64,000 bases of DNA. Source: Adhaeribacter pallidiroseus. GTDB taxonomy: Bacteria; Bacteroidota; Bacteroidia; Cytophagales; Hymenobacteraceae. The notes beneath the pieces are model-generated. The model searched no databases. It saw nothing but the letters and a program-made list of their open reading frames with translations, and was not told the origin of the DNA. Location of the stretch: assembly GCF_003340495.1 (NCBI RefSeq), contig NZ_QASA01000001.1, forward strand, positions 186,001-250,000, in the 5' to 3' direction. Both the position numbers and the translations under genes were made by a program. This document shows, in pieces, positions 1 through 8,886 of this stretch (the first letter of the stretch is position 1; the number at the start of each line of letters is the position of its first letter).

Positions 1-2
1 AG

Positions 3-812
3 CTGAAACAAACCACGCTTACCGGCCAAAATGAAAAGCTCGAATATTATTCAGCTGATGAAATTGGCTTGCTGGTAAGTGAATACAATAACATGTTGCT
101 AAAGCTGGAAGAAAGTAAAAAAGAACTGGCTACCCGTGAGAAAGAAGCCGCTTGGCGCGAAATGGCCCGGCAAGTTGCTCATGAGATAAAAAATCCGCTT
201 ACTCCCATGAAGTTATCTTTGCAGTACCTGCAAAAAGCAATTGCCGAAAAACGCGAAAATACGGAAGCATTAATAAGTAAAATTTCGGGTACTTTAATTA
301 CCCAGATAAATACTCTGAGCGATATTGCTACTTCTTTTTCCAGCTTTACCGCTATGCCAGAGTTAAAGCAGCATGAGATTGATATTGCTGATATATTACA
401 ACAATGCGCCGAATTACACCAAGACGCTCATAACCGTATCCAAATTCATATTCCGGAAGGCCATTATCACGTGATAGCGGATGAAAGTTTGATGGTTAGA
501 ACTTTCAATAACCTACTCATTAATGCTTTACAAGCTATTCCGGCGGGCCGTAAACCTTGTGTTTTAGTTTCGTTGCAAAAAACAACGCCCGACAAGGTGC
601 TTATTTCGGTGCGGGATAATGGCAGCGGTATTCCGGCAGAAATATGTCATAAAGTATTTATTCCTAACTTTAGTACTAAGTTTTCTGGTTCTGGAATTGG
701 TTTGGCTGTCGCTAAACGTGGCATAGAAAGTGCCGGTGGTCGCATTTGGTTTGATACCATTGAGGATCAAGGAACCACCTTTTTTATTGAACTACCAGCA
801 ATGGCAACATGA
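3..812 (+). CDS. Sensor histidine kinase, NtrY-like (C-terminal part; gene enters from the left edge)
   Basis: Reading frame 3 is open from the first bases, so the gene starts outside the window and the TTG at 69 is not its start. The visible part begins in the end of a HAMP linker (DEIGLLVSEYNNML). The HisKA dimerisation helix follows, with phospho-acceptor His in VAHEIKNP. The HATPase_c domain comes next with N box FNNLLINAL, G1 box DNGSGIP and G2 box GSGIGLAVAK. The protein autophosphorylates and signals to a response regulator that is not in view. The extended TPMKLSLQYLQ after the H box resembles NtrY-type kinases. Its stop overlaps the start of the next gene by 4 bases (ATGA), which suggests translational coupling. 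The family is certain; the stimulus is unknown. Confidence 0.93.
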   Translation: MKQTTLTGQNEKLEYYSADEIGLLVSEYNNMLLKLEESKKELATREKEAAWREMARQVAHEIKNPLTPMKLSLQYLQKAIAEKRENTEALISKISGTLITQINTLSDIATSFSSFTAMPELKQHEIDIADILQQCAELHQDAHNRIQIHIPEGHYHVIADESLMVRTFNNLLINALQAIPAGRKPCVLVSLQKTTPDKVLISVRDNGSGIPAEICHKVFIPNFSTKFSGSGIGLAVAKRGIESAGGRIWFDTIEDQGTTFFIELPAMAT

Positions 813-3800
813 ACAAATGGTGGTTGATGGGAATTTTGTGGGGACTTATTTCGTGGTCGGCCCAGGCCCAGTATTCCAACCAACGGTGTAAATGGGTAAT
901 GCTAGCCGATGCACCGATTCAATTAGATTCGCTTACTATTTTGCCGGGTTCTATTGTGCTTCGGGGAGCGGCAGCCGATACGTTGAAGTTTATTTATAAT
1001 CCTAGTTTAAACCAATTTCAGCTGCTGCGTGCACCAGTCCCGGCTATTTTGTTGGATAGTTTAAAAAATGTAAAAACCACCTCTAATTTACCCCGTGATT
1101 CAGTTTTGGTTTGTTACCGGGTTTTGCCATTTAATTTGTCAATGGCACGTTACCGACGAAAAATAACGGCTAACGATTCGGTTTACTTACCCGGTACTAA
1201 ATTATATACCGAAGAAATTGGGGTTAAAAAAGAAGAATTGTTCCGTACACCAGGACTAAACAAAAGTGGAACGATTACCCGCGGCATTTCTTTTGGTAAT
1301 ACACAAAATGTATTCGTTAACTCTGCCTTAAACCTCCAACTGGAAGGTAAATTATCGGAAGACATTGGCATTACCGCTTCTATCTCGGACCAGAACGTTC
1401 CTTTCCAGCCGCAAGGTAATACGCAGCAATTGCAAGAGTTTGACCGCATTTTTATAACATTGCAGCATAAACTTTGGAATGTTACCGCCGGCGATATTGT
1501 ATTGCGCAATAAGCCCGATTATTTTCTACGTTATTACAAAAATGTGCAAGGAGCCGCTTTTGAAGTAAACTATACTCCCAAACCGAACCAAAAAGCCAGT
1601 ACCTCCGCCGTGGCTTCGGTAGCTAAAGGTAAATTTTCTTCTATTCAGGTTAAGCCAATTGAAAACGTGCAGGGGCCTTACCGGCTAACCGGACCCGCAT
1701 CGGAAAAGTACGTTATTGTGCTGGCTAATTCCGAAAAGGTTTACTTGGATGGTAAATTACTGACCCGCGGTTTTGATTACGATTATGTCATTGATTATAA
1801 TCAAGCTGAAATTACCTTTACCACCCGCAATGTAATTATTCAGAGTTCCCGCATCCGTATTGACTTCGAATATTCTGATCGCAATTACAATCGTACGATT
1901 TACCAGGCTAGTCACTATCAGCAAATTAATAAGTTAAATATCCATGCCAACCTGTATAACGAATCGGATAACCCGAATAACTTATTAAACTTAGATTTAA
2001 GGCCGAGCGATAAACAATTACTAAGTGAAATTGGCGACAGTCTGCAGCAGGCATTTACCCCAGGCGTAGAAACGGTACCTTATGATCCGCAACAGGTATT
2101 GTACAAAGATTCTACGGTGATGATTAATAATAACACCCAACCAATTTATGTGTATACCGAAGATTCTACTTTAGCAGCATATTATTCGTTACGTTTTACG
2201 GATGTGGGATCTGGTAAAGGCGACTACGTACCGGTAACTACCACCGTAAACGGACGCTCCTTTAAATGGGTAGCACCTATTGATGGCCGCCCACAAGGCC
2301 GCTATATGCCAGTTCGTATTTTGCCAACGCCTATACAAAAACAAATGGCTACAATAGGCGCTAATTATCAAGTAAACAAAGAAACGAGCGTTTACCTGGA
2401 AGCAGCCGGCTCCAAGTACGATATAAACCGGTTTTCCAGCAAAGATTCCGATAACGACCATGGAAAAGCTATAAAAGTAGGTTATACTGTTCGCGAGAAA
2501 GCTTTACCTATTCTGGGAAAGTACAAGTTGCAAAGTAGTTTTAATTACGAATTTACCGATCGCAACTTTGTGCCCATAGACCGGTACCGGGATGTGGAGT
2601 TCGACCGGGATTGGAGCAATGGAGTTACTGCTAATACCCAGCAAAGTGATAATATTGTAAACTTTTCGGTAGGGTTAATGAAAGATAATACCCATGCCCT
2701 AAACTACCGGATTAGCCGACGATACCGGTCACAGGAGGTAGACGGAGTGCAACATTACCTGGATGTAGCCCAAACGTTTAAAGGATTTTCGTTGAAAGGT
2801 AATTTTTTTACATTATATAGTACCCGGCTCAACCAGGTAAAATCAGCTTGGGTGCGGGGATTAGCCGAAATTTCGTATCCCACCAAAAACTTGGTGCCGG
2901 GTTATACTTACCGGTTCGATAAAAACCGGGAAGATTCGGTTGTAAATCCGGATTCGCTTACCAATTCGGCTATTTACTTTGATGAGCACCTGTTTTTTGT
3001 AAGAAGTAAAGACAGCGCCGCCACGCGTTATGGATTAAGTTACGGCTACCGGGCCGATAGAAGGCCCCGTTCCGGAGAACTCAGCCAACCCGAAAATGCC
3101 CAAACCTACAACGGTTATCTGCAAACCAAAGTAGGCGGAACCCAGGATATTCAGGCCCAGCTTACGTATCGGCAGGTAAGTAGCGTCGACAGTTTGAATA
3201 AGGCTACCGTTTTATCTACTATTAACTGGAACGGTGATTTGCTGCAGCGCCATTTGCGTTCGGAACTAAGTTATACGGTGGCTACCGGCCGGGAAGTAAA
3301 GCGCGAATACGAGTTTATTCAAACGGTACCGGGCCAGGGCACGCATTACCTCATGCCGGGCGGTAATCCCCGCGATTTGAACGATTATTACGAGGCCCAA
3401 ACCCCAGATGCGCAATACCGCACGCACATTAAAGTTTTTTTACCCACCGACCAGTACATTATTGCTTATACCAACCGCTTAAGTTACCGGTTAAATTCCA
3501 GTTTACCCCGCAACTGGCAGCAAGCTGCCTCTAATTTTAAAAAAATGGCTTCCCGCTTAACGGCTATTACTTCTATTACTATTGATAAAAAAACGACGGA
3601 TTCTGATTTAACGAACCGGTTCAATCCCTTCAGCCAAAATATAGAAGATAGTTTGTTGCTTTCCATGATTAATTCTTTCCGAAATACGTTATATTATAAC
3701 CGGAGTAATCCCAAATTTGGTTTAGAGTTTACTATTCAGCAAAATCAGCAAAAAGTATTATTAACCAATGGTACCGAAGCGCGTAATTTGTTGGTTCGCT

Positions 3801-4315
3801 CCTTAGGCGGACGATATAACTTAAATGAATATTTTACCTCCAAGCTCCAGTTAAACCGTACTATCCGGAGTAATACTTCTAACTATTTAAGTACCCGTAA
3901 TTACCGCATTCGTGCCTACGAAGCTTTACCCGAATTAGCTTTTCAGCCGAACAATAAACTCCGTTTTACCAGCACGTACCAATACGCTATTAAAAAGAAT
4001 ATTTATAATTCCGACAATCCGGAAGGAGCTGTATTTAACGATCTAGGCCTGGAAAGCCGTTTAAGCCAAGTAAATAAGCGTACTTTTTCGGGACAATTGC
4101 ATTACACGCATGTTTTTTTTAGAGGTAACGTAAATACTCCCATTGGCTACGAAATGCTAAATGCGCTGCGGCCCGGCAATAATTTTACCTGGAATTTAAA
4201 TTTGCAGCAACGCCTCAGCAATGGTTTAAATTTATCTTTTAACTACGACGGGCGAAAACCAAATAATCTGCGGACTTTTCACTCGGGCCGGATGCAAGTC
4301 TCAGTTTTATTTTAA
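809..4315 (+). CDS. Giant outer-membrane / cell-surface protein, SprA-like beta-rich
   Basis: 1168 residues with a clear signal peptide (WWLMGILWGLISWSAQA, then QYSN). The rest is polar and beta-rich, with alternating aromatic residues and many R/N/Y-rich strands through to the C-terminus, which ends in a strand (MQVSVLF). This is typical of a large outer-membrane barrel. The segment around residues 160-220 (LNLQLEGKLSEDIGITASIS, then QPQGNTQQLQEFDRIFI) resembles, from memory, the repeated domain of SprA/Sov-type surface secretion proteins of gliding Bacteroidota. The length is about half that of SprA, so it is a relative and not SprA itself. It overlaps the kinase gene by 4 bases. The outer-membrane location is well supported; the function is inferred. 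Confidence 0.7.
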   Translation: MNKWWLMGILWGLISWSAQAQYSNQRCKWVMLADAPIQLDSLTILPGSIVLRGAAADTLKFIYNPSLNQFQLLRAPVPAILLDSLKNVKTTSNLPRDSVLVCYRVLPFNLSMARYRRKITANDSVYLPGTKLYTEEIGVKKEELFRTPGLNKSGTITRGISFGNTQNVFVNSALNLQLEGKLSEDIGITASISDQNVPFQPQGNTQQLQEFDRIFITLQHKLWNVTAGDIVLRNKPDYFLRYYKNVQGAAFEVNYTPKPNQKASTSAVASVAKGKFSSIQVKPIENVQGPYRLTGPASEKYVIVLANSEKVYLDGKLLTRGFDYDYVIDYNQAEITFTTRNVIIQSSRIRIDFEYSDRNYNRTIYQASHYQQINKLNIHANLYNESDNPNNLLNLDLRPSDKQLLSEIGDSLQQAFTPGVETVPYDPQQVLYKDSTVMINNNTQPIYVYTEDSTLAAYYSLRFTDVGSGKGDYVPVTTTVNGRSFKWVAPIDGRPQGRYMPVRILPTPIQKQMATIGANYQVNKETSVYLEAAGSKYDINRFSSKDSDNDHGKAIKVGYTVREKALPILGKYKLQSSFNYEFTDRNFVPIDRYRDVEFDRDWSNGVTANTQQSDNIVNFSVGLMKDNTHALNYRISRRYRSQEVDGVQHYLDVAQTFKGFSLKGNFFTLYSTRLNQVKSAWVRGLAEISYPTKNLVPGYTYRFDKNREDSVVNPDSLTNSAIYFDEHLFFVRSKDSAATRYGLSYGYRADRRPRSGELSQPENAQTYNGYLQTKVGGTQDIQAQLTYRQVSSVDSLNKATVLSTINWNGDLLQRHLRSELSYTVATGREVKREYEFIQTVPGQGTHYLMPGGNPRDLNDYYEAQTPDAQYRTHIKVFLPTDQYIIAYTNRLSYRLNSSLPRNWQQAASNFKKMASRLTAITSITIDKKTTDSDLTNRFNPFSQNIEDSLLLSMINSFRNTLYYNRSNPKFGLEFTIQQNQQKVLLTNGTEARNLLVRSLGGRYNLNEYFTSKLQLNRTIRSNTSNYLSTRNYRIRAYEALPELAFQPNNKLRFTSTYQYAIKKNIYNSDNPEGAVFNDLGLESRLSQVNKRTFSGQLHYTHVFFRGNVNTPIGYEMLNALRPGNNFTWNLNLQQRLSNGLNLSFNYDGRKPNNLRTFHSGRMQVSVLF

Positions 4316-4384
4316 AAATTTAAAAATATTCTGGAAGCTACCGCTTAGTGTTTATTATACACCATTTGCGTTGCTGGTTTAGTA

Positions 4385-5107
4385 CTATTTTTTAAGAATT
4401 TCTTGCGCAAGCGGGTAAGCAAGAGCAGCCCATTCCGCGTACATTTTTCCGGAGAAATGAAGATTGTCGGCAGCTACGTAGGAGTCATCCTGAAAAGCTT
4501 TCCGGGAGACCGGGGTGATATCAACAAAAGTAATGTGGGCTTGTACGCATTCTTCCTGGGCTATGGCGTTAAAAGCTTCAATTTCCTGAGTTATTTTAGT
4601 TTGGTTCTGTCCTTGGGCAAAAGGAGTAACCCCCCAATCCGGAATAGAAAGAACTAAAACATGCCCTGGCTTTCCGGCCGCAAAATTTACAGAAGTTTGT
4701 AGTAATTCCCGGAATTCTGATCGGTAAGTTTCTAAACTCTGCCCCCGGTATTGGTTATTTACGCCAATAAGTAAGGTTACCAAGTCGTAAGTAATAGCAG
4801 TGTTACTCTGGCGGATGGCGGCCTGTAACTCGGCGGTAGTCCAACCGGTATGAGCAATGGTAGTTGGGTTTGCAATGTCTACGCCGGCTTGCCGCAAATA
4901 ATTGGCTAAAAAGTAAGTCCAACGGCTTTCGGTAGCTACGCTTTCGCCAATAGTATACGAATCGCCAAGGGCTAAGTACGTATATTGGGCCTTTACCGCC
5001 GGAGAAGCTGGTTCTGGAAACATGAAAGTATCTTTGTTGTTACAGGCTAAACAAACCATTAAAAGTAAAAGGCCGCCTATTCGTCGTGGTAAAAACATTT
5101 TCTGCAT
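4385..5107 (-). CDS. SGNH/GDSL-family hydrolase, probable lipoprotein
   Basis: 240 residues. A hydrophobic N-terminus ends at Cys22 (LLLLMVCLAC), a plausible though not ideal lipobox, so it is probably anchored in an envelope membrane. Block I is LALGDSYT with nucleophile Ser50, and block III is GVNN. Block V is DNLHFSG, giving Asp214 and His217. All catalytic blocks of a SGNH esterase are present and the length is normal. Such enzymes remove acyl groups from lipids, polysaccharides or peptidoglycan; the substrate cannot be read from the sequence. It is transcribed convergently with the large surface protein. An alternative ATG lies three codons downstream. Confidence 0.88.
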   Translation of the reverse strand: MQKMFLPRRIGGLLLLMVCLACNNKDTFMFPEPASPAVKAQYTYLALGDSYTIGESVATESRWTYFLANYLRQAGVDIANPTTIAHTGWTTAELQAAIRQSNTAITYDLVTLLIGVNNQYRGQSLETYRSEFRELLQTSVNFAAGKPGHVLVLSIPDWGVTPFAQGQNQTKITQEIEAFNAIAQEECVQAHITFVDITPVSRKAFQDDSYVAADNLHFSGKMYAEWAALAYPLAQEILKK

Positions 5108-5187
5108 TTTATTTTACTTACGCAGAAAAGAGCGGCTTGTATTTGGTGAGTTCTCCTGATGATTGAAAATTTAAAAATTTGGTGCTG

Positions 5188-5511
5188 CTAGTCGTAAGAC
5201 CGCATGGGGTGAAATACGTCCAGAATATAACAATCTGTGTGGGCCCTGGCGCTATGTACCGCATTTGGAGGAATGGCTCCTACCATACCGGGTTCCAGAA
5301 TTTGTGTTTCGCCGGCTATGGTAATTTCTAACTGACCCGAAAGCACATTGGTAACCTGTTCCTGCGGATGCGCGTGCTCCGGTAGTAGTGTGCCCGCCCG
5401 AACGCGCACGTAAACCAACGTTAAATTTTGACTAGGAGTATGCATAATTTTGGCGATGAAACCCGGAAATATTTCTTTATCCGGAATACTATCTAGGGCA
5501 ATGTAACTCAT
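5188..5511 (-). CDS. Small cupin-domain protein
   Basis: About 107 residues from the internal ATG at 5511. The longer frame back to 5658 is basic and AT-rich and does not look like cupin sequence, so the short start is preferred. Cupin motif 1 is visible as PEHAHPQEQVTNVLSGQLEI (two His and one Glu metal ligands). Motif 2 is reduced to PPNAVHSA with its His. It is a single-domain metal-binding cupin; many act as small dioxygenases, isomerases or sensors, and no substrate can be assigned. It lies downstream of the Rof-like gene on the same strand with a 118-bp gap and may be co-transcribed. Confidence 0.8.
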   Translation of the reverse strand: MSYIALDSIPDKEIFPGFIAKIMHTPSQNLTLVYVRVRAGTLLPEHAHPQEQVTNVLSGQLEITIAGETQILEPGMVGAIPPNAVHSARAHTDCYILDVFHPMRSYD

Positions 5512-5629
5512 TGGATTTTTAAAAATAAGGCTACTTTCTTTATTTAAAGTACTTGTATACTCTAAACTAATTTTTTTGGTATGAAGCAGCGTGTGCTTCG
5601 TAAACTTGTAATAGTAAATTAAATTTTTA

Positions 5630-5896
5630 TTAACAGGCGCAGGCAAAATAATCTTCAAACCCAGGAGCGGGCTTTCCTTCTACCCGTATAATCCGGTCAA
5701 GTCTTATTTCCTCGCCCGTATTCAGTGCCAAGTATTCAACGTTATCACGAGCGTAAACTTCTTTTATTACTGCTTTAGTAGAAAGATATTCCCGAATATC
5801 AGAAAAATACTGCAAACTGATGTAAATCCGTCTTTCAGCGTAACCAACTAATTCCTCGCGGAAGAAAGTTGCTACTGGAGCATACGATTCTTTCAT
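5630..5896 (-). CDS. Rof-like (Rho-binding antiterminator family) small protein
   Basis: 88 residues beginning MKESYAPVATFFREELVGYA. The core YARDNVEYLALNTGEEIRLD followed by RIIRV matches the conserved part of Rof/YaeO (NVEYL, then the LRLDKI type), an Sm-like fold that binds Rho and inhibits termination. The N-terminal Y-x-P followed by an aromatic/acidic helix also fits that family. Bacteroidota members of this fold are usually annotated as hypothetical. The C-terminus ends in CAC, which is not a family feature. The start is the ATG at 5896. A Cys/Gly-rich mini-ORF lies 15 bp upstream (5912-5998). The fold assignment is reasonable; action on Rho is inferred. Confidence 0.55.
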   Translation of the reverse strand: MKESYAPVATFFREELVGYAERRIYISLQYFSDIREYLSTKAVIKEVYARDNVEYLALNTGEEIRLDRIIRVEGKPAPGFEDYFACAC

Positions 5897-5911
5897 TTTT
5901 TAAAAATTTAT

Positions 5912-5998
5912 TTAGGAACGAGTAACAGCACCGCCTGCATGATTACCGAAGCAGCCGAAGCCAGCAAGACAGCCTTCGCACTGGTCTACGGTATGCAC
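5912..5998 (-). other. Possible 28-codon Cys/Gly-rich leader peptide ORF
   Basis: On the minus strand, a GTG-initiated frame ends in TAA 15 bp before the Rof-like gene. It encodes about 28 residues including QCEGCLAGFGCFGNHAGG, with three Cys and seven Gly. The composition is unlike the translation of nearby AT-rich spacer. It could be a small leader peptide, a short metal-binding peptide, or decayed coding sequence. No ribosome-binding site is visible and the start is not ATG, so this is only a candidate. The rest of 5999-6374 is AT-rich spacer without coding signal. Confidence 0.2.
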
Positions 5999-6374
5999 CA
6001 GGTATGTATCTACGGTTCTGGTTTAATTATACCAGCTTGCCAGCAAATAGTTTTTGGGTAGTAAATAAAAAAATACATCGTGTGTAATTCCAGGAAAGCC
6101 TGCATCTAATAGCTAAACAAAATAAAAACTGTTATAAACTCTAAGAAATAAGTAGTTGATAAAAGCGGTTGTATTTAAATAACTATAAACAAGAGGTACT
6201 CTGGTTTTAAGACAAACTAAGCAAGTTTAAATCGATTTCTCTATGATACATAATAAAGATGATACAGAATTATTTATCCGGAATGTGGCTTGCATTTTGC
6301 CATAACAATTCATTATAAAATTTAAAAATTTATTATAAATATTATATTTTAAATATATTTAATTGTTCACTTGT

Positions 6375-6974
6375 ATGAAAAGGATCACTTTTATTTTCGT
6401 TTTATTCCTGACCGTTGGATTTACCGCACAAGCTCAGTTTTCTATTGGTATTAAAGGAGGATTAAGTTCTTCTGGCGTTGATGTAAAAAATGCCAAAAAT
6501 ACGCTTAACCAGTTAAAAGATTCCGATAACATTACGGGTTATCACTTAGGTGCTTTTACTCGGGTGAAAATTAATAATTTCTTTTTGCAACCCGAAGCCT
6601 ATTTTGCTACTTCGGGTGGTAAGCTAAAACAAACCGATATGCAAAATAGCACGGTAAATGAAGTAAAAGCCCGCTTCAATCGCTTAGATGTTCCGTTACT
6701 ACTTGGGGTGAACTTCCTAAAAGTAGGCCGGTTACAAGCTGGCCCAGTAGCTTCGGTGTTAGTAGGGAGTAAAATTGGGGAGCAGCGCATTAAAGATTAT
6801 CTGAATAAAACAGACTGGGGATTTCAGGTAGGCGCCGGAGTAGATATCAGTAATTTAACGTTAGATGTGCGGTACGAAAATGTGAAGCGCAACTATACCA
6901 ACCAGACCAGTTCCTTTGATTTAAGTAACCAACAAGTAATTGTTAGTTTAGGAATTAAATTAATCGGCAAATAA
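6375..6974 (+). CDS. Outer-membrane beta-barrel protein (porin family / PorT-like)
   Basis: 199 residues from the ATG at 6375; the frame opens at a TTG four codons earlier, but the signal peptide begins at MKRITFIFVLFLTVGFTAQAQ. The mature part starts FSIGIKGGLSSSG, a typical first strand of the outer-membrane beta-barrel 2 family. It continues as about eight amphipathic strands and ends VIVSLGIKLIGK. These small barrels are common in Bacteroidota; most have no known ligand. It is preceded by a long AT-rich leader and followed 24 bp later by a stem-loop with a T tract, so it is probably monocistronic. Confidence 0.85.
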   Translation: MKRITFIFVLFLTVGFTAQAQFSIGIKGGLSSSGVDVKNAKNTLNQLKDSDNITGYHLGAFTRVKINNFFLQPEAYFATSGGKLKQTDMQNSTVNEVKARFNRLDVPLLLGVNFLKVGRLQAGPVASVLVGSKIGEQRIKDYLNKTDWGFQVGAGVDISNLTLDVRYENVKRNYTNQTSSFDLSNQQVIVSLGIKLIGK

Positions 6975-6997
6975 AGTAATTAATTTGTATTATTCGT

Positions 6998-7041
6998 AAA
7001 AAGCGTCGGTTCTGGTGTTTAGCAAGAGCTGGCGCTTTTTT
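6998..7041 (+). terminator. Rho-independent terminator after the barrel gene
   Basis: Outer stem AAAAAGCG/CGCTTTTTT with an imperfect inner stem (TCGGTTCTGG against CAAGAGCTGG), ending in a T6 tract. It lies 24 bp after the stop of the 6375-6974 gene. Confidence 0.7.
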
Positions 7042-7348
7042 ATGCGGGATTATTTAGTAGCTTAAAATTAAAAAAATTAAAAAAGTGGCTAAACTCAGGC
7101 TTAAAGTTTAATGTTATATTAATTATAACTGATAAAATTGTTTGTTATTCAAAAAATACAATATAAAATAGCTATTGTGAAGTTATAAATATTGGGATAA
7201 GCGTATAATAATGCATCACAAAGGTAATTTATAGTACTTTTTACCAAACGATAGAGTGCAATTTTAGTTATATTTAGCTGACTTAGAGTTGTCAATAAAG
7301 TTTAATAACTAAATTTTAAAGTTATTAACTGTTTAATAAGAAAAAGCT

Positions 7349-7519
7349 ATGAGAAATACAGTTATAATATTACCTATTGAGCTAACTTTTAATTACCGTT
7401 ATAAAGAACGTTTTAATGGTACTGTTGTTCATAACAAACTTATCCGTACTCCCGAACCACGCACATATCCATACATGATTATACCGGATTTCGGAAAATA
7501 TGAGTATTCTTTAAATTAA
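7349..7519 (+). CDS. Hypothetical 56-residue protein
   Basis: An ATG-to-TAA frame encoding 56 residues (MRNTVIILPIELTFNYRYKE at the N-terminus, GKYEYSLN at the C-terminus). It is basic and rich in Tyr, Arg and Asn, with no signal peptide, Cys or recognisable motif. It stands alone in about 770 bp of AT-rich DNA between the barrel gene and the HTH gene. A stem-loop with a T8 tract follows 23 bp after its stop, as expected for a real short transcript. The sequence AAGAAAAAGCT precedes the ATG, with no strong ribosome-binding site, as is usual in this phylum. No function can be given. It could instead be part of a structured RNA ending in the same terminator. Confidence 0.45.
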   Translation: MRNTVIILPIELTFNYRYKERFNGTVVHNKLIRTPEPRTYPYMIIPDFGKYEYSLN

Positions 7520-7542
7520 GCTTTATGATTAGTATATAGAAG

Positions 7543-7573
7543 ACCAGCAGCAGTATAGTTGTTGGTTTTTTTT
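7543..7573 (+). terminator. Terminator after the 56-codon ORF
   Basis: Stem ACCAGCA/TGTTGGT (one G-T pair) with loop GCAGTATAGT, followed by T8. It lies 23 bp after the small ORF and 170 bp before the HTH gene, so it must end a transcript that starts inside 7042-7542. Confidence 0.65.
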
Positions 7574-7741
7574 ATGTAAGATTTTTTAGCACATACTACT
7601 AAGCATAAGCAATAGTAATTGATTTTAAACAGCCATTTCAGGTTTATTTTAAGAGCTTGTTCCGGAGCCGGAACTTGTTAAATCTGAATTTTGTAGAATT
7701 AGATAGCAGTGAATCTTTAATTTAAAATATTTACGATACAT

Positions 7742-8146
7742 ATGGCAGTTAACTTAGAACAAATCGGAACTCGGCTTGGCTTTTATATGAGAATTAAAGG
7801 CTTAGATATTTTCGCAATGGGGGAACGAACAAATACCTCGGCGGCTTTAATATCTAATATAGTTTCGGGAAAAAACTATTCTATGGATGATTTACTTTCG
7901 GTTCTGAATAAGTTGCCTAACTTAAATTCGCATTGGGTTATTTACGGTGAAGGAAATATTTTTAAAGAAGAAAATATTGCTTTATCAAGTTTAGATGCCG
8001 AGTTAATGCATAAAAACCGGATGAAACATTTAACGGAAATGCAAAAATTGCTGGAAGTGTTGGATGAAATTGAACGGACTAAGAAAAATACTACCAGGGT
8101 AGATGAGTTAAAAGCTCGTATATCAGAATTAACCAAAAAGCTTTAA
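7742..8146 (+). CDS. Small helix-turn-helix (XRE-like) DNA-binding protein with C-terminal coiled coil
   Basis: 134 residues. Residues 5-65 have the pattern of an XRE-type HTH: IGTRLGFYMRIKGLDIFAMG, then TSAALISNIVSGKNYSMDDLLSVL, with the recognition helix around SAALISNI. The WVIYGEGNIF stretch after the HTH is common in phage-repressor-like proteins of Bacteroidota. The last 50 residues are heptad-like and charged (MQKLLEVLDEIERTKK, then VDELKARISELTKKL), suggesting dimerisation through a coiled coil. It is a probable transcription regulator of unknown target; no adjacent operon is obvious. Confidence 0.75.
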   Translation: MAVNLEQIGTRLGFYMRIKGLDIFAMGERTNTSAALISNIVSGKNYSMDDLLSVLNKLPNLNSHWVIYGEGNIFKEENIALSSLDAELMHKNRMKHLTEMQKLLEVLDEIERTKKNTTRVDELKARISELTKKL

Positions 8147-8273
8147 TGCTTCTACAAAAGTCTAAATAATAAAATTTAAAATAATAATCGATGCTTAGTT
8201 AATCTGAGTAAAAAGTAACCAGGTTAATCAAGCATTTTACTTTTACCAGAGTTTTATTCTTAAAGCACGGTTT

Positions 8274-8528
8274 TTACAAAGCCGAACGTCTATAACCTTT
8301 GTTGAGGGAAATTACCCGGGAAATAATAATGCTTATTTTTCGTAATTTTTGAGTAAGCTCCAATAAAGATTGTGCATTATCATTTTTTGGCGAGTTTGGC
8401 AAGTCTAAATGGGCTTGCGTATCGGCCTTTATAATCGTACGTATATCAGCTTCTATCTTACGGCGATACGTGTATAAACTATTATATAAATACCCAAATT
8501 CTGCTAACGGCAACCTCGACTCCTGCAT
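8274..8528 (-). CDS. Hypothetical 84-residue helical protein
   Basis: 84 residues, mostly helical and charged (YNSLYTYRRKIEADIRTIIK, then QSLLELTQKLRKISIIISRV). It has no signal peptide, membrane segment or Cys. It is convergent with the HTH gene, and both encode short coiled-coil-like proteins. Codon usage is similar to its surroundings. No family is recognised. It could be a small regulator or partner protein. Coding status is likely from the length and the amphipathic periodicity, but it is not proven. Confidence 0.45.
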   Translation of the reverse strand: MQESRLPLAEFGYLYNSLYTYRRKIEADIRTIIKADTQAHLDLPNSPKNDNAQSLLELTQKLRKISIIISRVISLNKGYRRSAL

Positions 8529-8886
8529 GAAACTCCTTGTTTACTAACTTACTGCTTGCTTTAATAAGTATTTATACGCTTATTTCTGAATTTCTACGTA
8601 AAAACTATCCGGGAGTTTAGATACACGCTGATTTAAGTACATATTTGTTTATAGTTACCGTTTAAGTAAATAATTTTATTTACAACGTAATTTAAAATTG
8701 GTAACTACTATCTTTTTTAAATATTTAAGCGGTACAGCAACTTTAATTACTGATCTGCCCTTAAACCTATATTGTAATTTCTTAAATTGTTTGTTGCGTT
8801 ATAAACAATAAGGTGGATTTAACAATTTGCTAATTCTAGAACAAACAGTACCGTAACACAAACCAAATCTCTTTAAAAACCATAGT
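8529..8886. other. AT-rich intergenic spacer between divergent genes
   Basis: 358 bp between the starts of two divergently transcribed genes. It must contain both promoters, but no clear TTTG/TAnnTTTG pair, hairpin or ORF was recognised. Confidence 0.5.
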
